A DNA stretch of 64,000 nt from NCBI GenBank assembly GCA_944474755.1, contig OX104117.1:39883222-39947221 (forward strand), written 5' to 3'. Each line of letters starts with the position of its first letter. Position 1 is the stretch's first letter. The notes beneath the pieces were generated by a model. That model was not told the origin of the DNA. It saw only the letters and a program-made list of their open reading frames with translations, and ran no database searches. Source of the stretch: Limnoperna fortunei (Eukaryota; Mollusca; Bivalvia; Mytilida; Modiolidae). Positions 59,053 to 64,000 of this stretch are shown here, piece after piece. A program made the position numbers and the translations under genes.

Positions 59053-60479
59053 GTAAGTACAGATGTTTATTGTTTTATAGTTATTCAATTAAAGAGTTAA
59101 AAAAATGCTTTTTACGTTTCAATTAGTGCACTATTTTAAAGTTTATTGACAGTCAGATTTAGGAGAATATACAAATACTAAACTGCTTATTAATATATAA
59201 AGTAAGGGTATTAAAATTTAAAGGAAACAGTCGACGAACATATTTAACAAGTAAACAGACAACAAATACCCCAACCTCCCATTAAGGTGCAACTGCTAAT
59301 TTTTTCAAATGTTAAAATTACGTCAAAATTTTTTTTCGAATTCCTGAACATTTTAACAATAGTTTTGTGTTTCTAAAATGTGAAAATCGTTTAAATGTAT
59401 AATTGCAAAATCAAAAGCAGTCCACCTTGGCTGCAACAAGTTACATGTACATATAGTAACAAGTTAAATTCATTTTCTTAGAGATTTGTTTACAAGCTAT
59501 AAGCGTAAAATTCACCTACCGTTATTGTAGGATCAAAGCCTGTATTTAAATCAAGTAAATATTTGCAAAAACTATTCAGTAGTCATACAGTTCCATTATC
59601 AATCCGTAATAAAAATGCAATATTAACCTAGAGCTTATGAATATCATGTTTCAAAATTGGATACCTGTTCATATTCTGAATTTGTATCGTGCCAGTTGTG
59701 TCTTCTCGAAACCTTATTGATACAGAGTTAATGCACCGTTGGGGAGAGTGACATGCTCACTGCATGTAATAGACTAGACTGTTGTTTTATTTGTGTCTTT
59801 TTAGCACTCAACCTATCTCGCTATTTTCTTCGTTTTCCTGTATCAATAAACAATATGATAACCAGACTAATATGTTCTATGTTAGAGATAAGAGCAAATT
59901 GATTAATAGTGTTTTATCATGTTCCAGAATATAGTTAACATGTTAAATACCCACTGCTAAGAAAACGTGACCGATACCATAGACTTGATAGCAGGTCAGA
60001 AAAGGTATCTGATTTTAAATCAATACAAACAGCAAAGAAATCATGTTCACAATACGAATATACATTTAAAAAAGCATTTTTCATTATGCCACTAATGTGT
60101 TAGAAAGTCTCTCAAATGGACATTTTAAATCCTTTTGATCGTCGATTGAATGCTTAAAAAATGTTCTGGTGATTTTACAGTTATATTATATTAAAAATAA
60201 GCAAGGAGAATTAATATCTAGAGTATAACAACAAAGCCTGTCTTCTCAATAATATGATTTCTTCAGTGTCTATGTTTATGATACGAGAGTTCCAATACCT
60301 TAGTTCAACTTTAGAAAAGAATTATATATTCATTTTGTGATTTACGCCGGTAAAGTCAAAATTGGTCAAATATTTAAACTGGGACCATACTGGGAGGTTT
60401 TTCCGCCGACGGTATTTGTTGACGTATTTGTAGAGTTCCAGCTCATTGTACGTTAAAGACCGTCTTTGTAAATTTCAAA
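59053..60479. other. Putative intron of the 1C gene
   Basis: AT-rich non-coding sequence. No iGluR-like exon and no repeat of the main families recognised. Confidence 0.4.
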
Positions 60480-60656
60480 AAGGAGTCGGCTTATTTGTAT
60501 CCGATACACAAGTCTACATTCGCCGTCTTATGTTCCACACTTTAAACGTTTTCCGTTGGTCCGCCCCTTTCCCCGTTATTGTTTGCTGACTAGTTCTCGT
60601 CCTGAATATAGCTGAAATATTGGTCGCTGGACGTTAAGCAAACCATCAATCAATCC
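60480..60656 (+). repeat. SINE-2 copy
   Basis: Ends with AGTTCTCGTCCTGAATATAG, CTGAAATATTGGTCGCTGG, ACGTTAAGCAAACCATCAAT. The clearest example of the SINE-2 tail module with its CAAT-type end. Confidence 0.8.
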
Positions 60657-62462
60657 TAAATTAAAATTCTCAGTAATGATGTCTGTGTCCACTTTCCATG
60701 CTTTAAAATTTATCAATGACTAACTGTAAATTCCAACATATGTGGAAACAAGGCCAATTGATGTATTGACGCAAATAGTAAATTGTATACACTTATAGTA
60801 ACTGCAATCTGTTGCAATCAAAAATATGTCCAGCCATTTAAACACTCCATTGACCTCTTTTTAATGTAAGTTATGTGAACAACAAAGAAATTTCGAAAAT
60901 TACAATCCATCGAATGACGTTTACGTTGATATATCCAATGAACAGAATAATAGTGGTCAAAAACTTTAAATAAACTACCAAATAAATATGTCCAAACAAA
61001 CATCTCGTATCGAACAGTTACATTAACGATTTCTAGCTTGATAGCACTCTTCATAAAACTAAGAAAGAAAAATGTATAAACATAAAACGTTTTACTTAAT
61101 TAAAAATGAAATTTTAAAAATCCAAAAACGTTCCACTCTACGGATAATTTAGATATTTTTAAAGAAAAATTCATACAACAATCTATCTCATCTCTCATAT
61201 AAAACTAACAAATGGATGTTCATTTATTTTTTGTTTGTTTGCATGTTTCAAAATGTATCAGATGTTTACTTTGTATTGTGGGGTATCTGAATGCAGGAAA
61301 AAAACATGAATTGTGCATTATCAATAATTAAATCTTTAGGTAAAGACAAATACACGCAAAAAACACTAATAAGGTAAAATGTGCAAATACAACTGCAAAA
61401 CCAATAGCAATACATCACTTGCTAAATGCAAGCCACGTAGTCCATCATAAGTCGAACTAATTTAACCGGTTGCGTTTGTCTTTTGTAGCATCAATTGAAC
61501 TGTTAAGGGGATAATCGATACACCTGATACACTTGTATACTAAATACTTGTTTCTAAAAGAGTTAATTAAAAGTAGGTATCTCTTCCCTTCTATAAGCAT
61601 TAGTTGTATAAATGTACTTTTCAACACGAACTAAAAGACTATGAGACCAAATTGCAAAGGAAACCCAAAAGGTCTATATTGGTCTGCGTTTAATATTTTA
61701 TTTGTGTTTACCACCCTATGTTAGCCAGTATTTGAGTTGGTCGTACAATCCAAAAACGCGCGTCATTAAGAATTGCAATACGATGCGAAGAAAAAACATG
61801 TTTTAATTCTGTGATGAATTTGTCAGTAATAAAGCCCGAACTTACCGGAAACGTCAACTGATGAAAAGAAAACATTATGAGACGCCGCCTTTATTTCAAC
61901 CGTGTACATCAATGTGAGCTTGTTAATAGTTTGGATCACATTTCTGTTACATTTTCTTCACGAAATGAAGATATTTGTGTTTTTTAAGCTATGTTATGAT
62001 ATCTGATAATTATAATCGATATTTGAAACGATATCTGAAAATGTGTAAAAAATGTACTTTGCTCATCGTCGATTGCGTATAGTGGGAATTATTTTATTTC
62101 AAGTTTGCACATGGGAATCCATGTACTAATATTGTAATTGCAAGGCTTTTCATGTATTTTTTTTATTAGTCGCAAGCAGCAGCAGAAGTGAAAATCAGCA
62201 GATTATCTGTAATATATGGGTATAATCAAGCGATGACATTAAAGTATCACGTTCATAAGGTTGACCAGAAATATGCTTAAATAATTAACCTTTGTATATC
62301 TGGTGACATTTTATTATCAAGCAGTGTATAAAACGTTATGGCTTATTCGCTAATGCCTACTAGCCATCAAAGCTACATAAAGTATTGTTGATATCTGATG
62401 CAAATACCTGTTATATAACACTGTATGCTCAATTATGTATTCAATTTTCTACTGCAATATTG
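60657..62462. other. Non-coding stretch
   Basis: AT-rich; no exon or repeat recognised. Confidence 0.4.
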
Positions 62463-62729
62463 AGGGGCCTTGGTGTCCGAGTGGTCAAGGTAGTTCGTCT
62501 ACTATTGATCACGTGGTCTGTCAACACTGAGATTGCGGGTTCGATTCTCACTGCAGGCAGGGTGTACTCGACTCCAATCTTAATTGACAAGGATAGCCAG
62601 TTTTCCTACCGCAGGTCGGGGGTTTTCTCCGGGTACTCCGGCTTCCTCCCCGAATAAAAACTGGACGCCATGATATAGCTGAAAAATTGCTGAAAGTGGC
62701 GTTAAAACATCATCAAACAAACAAACAAA
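62463..62729 (+). repeat. SINE-1 copy, full length reference
   Basis: Best plus-strand copy. The head GGGGCCTTGGTGTCCGAGTG, GTCAAGG is tRNA-like (A box, similar to tRNA-Leu/Ser). The B box is GGTTCGATTCTCACTG. The body runs through GGGTGTACTCGACTCCAATC, CCGGGTACTCCGGCTTCCTC and ATAAAAACTGGACGCCATGA. The tail is GAAAGTGGCGTTAAAACATC, then CAAACAAACAAACAAA. Total about 265 bases. No tRNA acceptor-stem closure was found, so it is a SINE, not a tRNA gene. Confidence 0.95.
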
Positions 62730-62771
62730 ACTGCAATATTGACACATAAAACACAATGTACTTATCTGCCA

Positions 62772-62849
62772 AGGGGCTTTCACCTGGTACTCTGACTTCC
62801 CCTCCCTATAAAAATTACGACAGTGGCGTTAACAAAAATTTAAACAAAC
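62772..62849 (+). repeat. SINE-1 3' fragment
   Basis: GGGGCTTTCACCTGGTACTC, TGACTTCCCCTCCCTATAAA, then CAGTGGCGTTAAC and a TTTAAACAAAC tail; core partly deleted. Confidence 0.7.
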
Positions 62850-63738
62850 AATGTACTATAGTCAACTTTATTTTCTTGTCGACCCACAGAAATAAAACTG
62901 TCTTAATCCCGTTTAACTTAACAAAAATATTTCAAGATGTATTGTGTGCGTATTTTTGTTTGTTTGAAAGCAAGAATATGTTTGAAAACCACCGATCTTC
63001 GATTTGTTTGTTTCTGTTATTTTCTATCTTTTAGTTAATCTATAAATATATAAAATTAGGTTATGGTGAAGGATGTTCATAACATTAAGCAATACATTAT
63101 ATTTTTTTGCTTCCATGTAAGAATTCAACTTTATGTAAATCTTTAAAGTAATTTACTTATAACAAGGTTATAAATAATTTGGTTTGATTTATTTAATTTT
63201 GTTGAAATAAAATAGCATCGATTAAAACTGTACTCTGAGACTTTCTCTATATACATAAATAAAAGCCGCATGATGAGATAAAAATCATTAGATGTTGAAA
63301 CAAGTGGAGCAAAAATATGAAGTATCGTCAGAAAATCACTTTTTCAATTTACGTAGGATTTGGTAATTAAAGTACATCACATATTTCCCAAGAAATTAAA
63401 AAAGGATGTCATTAGGTGGTGAACGTTTGACCTAAATGGTTAAGGATATTCCAAGGAGATTACAAATGCAATCATTATTTTTAAAGCTTTTGTACTTTGT
63501 AAATACAGGTAAGTTAACTGAGGTGCTATGAAACGGAAAAGAAAATGTATGTAAATTGTACACGTCATTATCGGAAAAAATTACATGAATATATGCATTT
63601 ATCGTGGTTGCTCGTCTTTGAGATTTCAGGAGATACAATTATGGGCCATGACGCAATCAGTTCAGTCCGAGAAAGCATTAAATCTTCGGTCGAGTGCCTT
63701 ATAAAACTTTTTTAGTCGCTTCTTGCATATCTTAGCAG

Positions 63739-63953
63739 GATTGTTTGTTTGCTTGAATAATGTTTAACGCTACTTTCAGCAATTTTTCAGATAATTAATA
63801 GCGTGAAGTTTTTATTTGGGAAGGAGCCGGATTACCCAGAGAAACCCTACAGTCGTGTGCCCGCAGTGAGACTGGAACACGCAACCTCAGTGTTGACAGA
63901 CCACGTAATCAATAGTAGGCTAGCTACCTTAACCACTCGATCACTGAGGGCCC
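63739..63953 (-). repeat. SINE-1 copy, shortened
   Basis: Minus-strand copy: tail ATTGTTTGTTTGCTTGAATA, GCAATTTTTCAG, ACCACGTAATCAATAGTAGG and head CCACTCGATCACTGAGGGCC. About 50 bases of the body are missing. Confidence 0.88.
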
Positions 63954-64000
63954 TTCTCAGCAAGATATATGATATAACAAATCAAGGACGTACAAGATTT

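Noticed and set aside
62463..62560. Possible tRNA-Leu or tRNA-Ser gene, from A and B boxes
   Set aside because: No closing acceptor stem, and the same head is joined to an identical SINE body in many copies.

Overview
The window is AT-rich animal nuclear DNA. It has long introns, dense SINE-like repeats and decayed LINEs. No bacterial operon, CRISPR array, rRNA gene or convincing stand-alone tRNA gene was seen. The mix of repeats points to a mollusc, most likely a bivalve: tRNA-headed SINEs with CAAA- or CAAT-type tails, a LINE with a PHD-like finger, foldback MITEs and TCAA/AAT microsatellites. That assignment is inference.

The one confident protein-coding gene is a plus-strand ionotropic glutamate receptor (iGluR) subunit. 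Thirteen exons between 29290 and 46040 splice with consistent phases. They encode an amino-terminal domain, ligand-binding lobe S1, M1, pore loop, M3, lobe S2, M4 and a short cytoplasmic tail. Exon 2 begins in phase 1 in the middle of the first beta strand of the amino-terminal domain, so a signal-peptide exon is needed upstream. Three matching leader exons lie in the window, at 3003-3078, 10929-11004 and 58980-59052. All end in phase 1 before a GTAAGT donor. With the 10929 leader the model is 846 residues. The third leader most likely starts a paralogue that runs off the right edge.

Layout. 1-5185 and 5681-13567 are two diverged copies of a tandem duplication, each with one leader exon; copy B later gained a large palindromic element (about 2.6 kb) and two smaller insertions. 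13568-29289 is non-coding, with SINEs, a minus-strand LINE reverse-transcriptase relic (19415-20270), hairpin MITEs and a 21-bp minisatellite (24840-25162). 29290-46040 is the receptor gene, its introns full of SINEs, a LINE 3' fragment, foldbacks and an AAT microsatellite. 46041-54540 is repeat-rich intergenic DNA. 54550-57800 is a degenerate minus-strand LINE with PHD-like finger, endonuclease and reverse transcriptase. 58980 to the end holds the third leader exon and more SINEs.

The most notable points are the repeated leader exons, an iGluR pore with leucine at the Q/R site, a duplicated 10-residue C-tail exon, and a palindromic element carrying ten copies of a GTCAGGAGTGCAAC-like motif. 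Coordinates of exons rest on splice signals and frame continuity; coordinates of repeats are approximate by about 10-30 bases. Residue numbers assume the 10929 leader.
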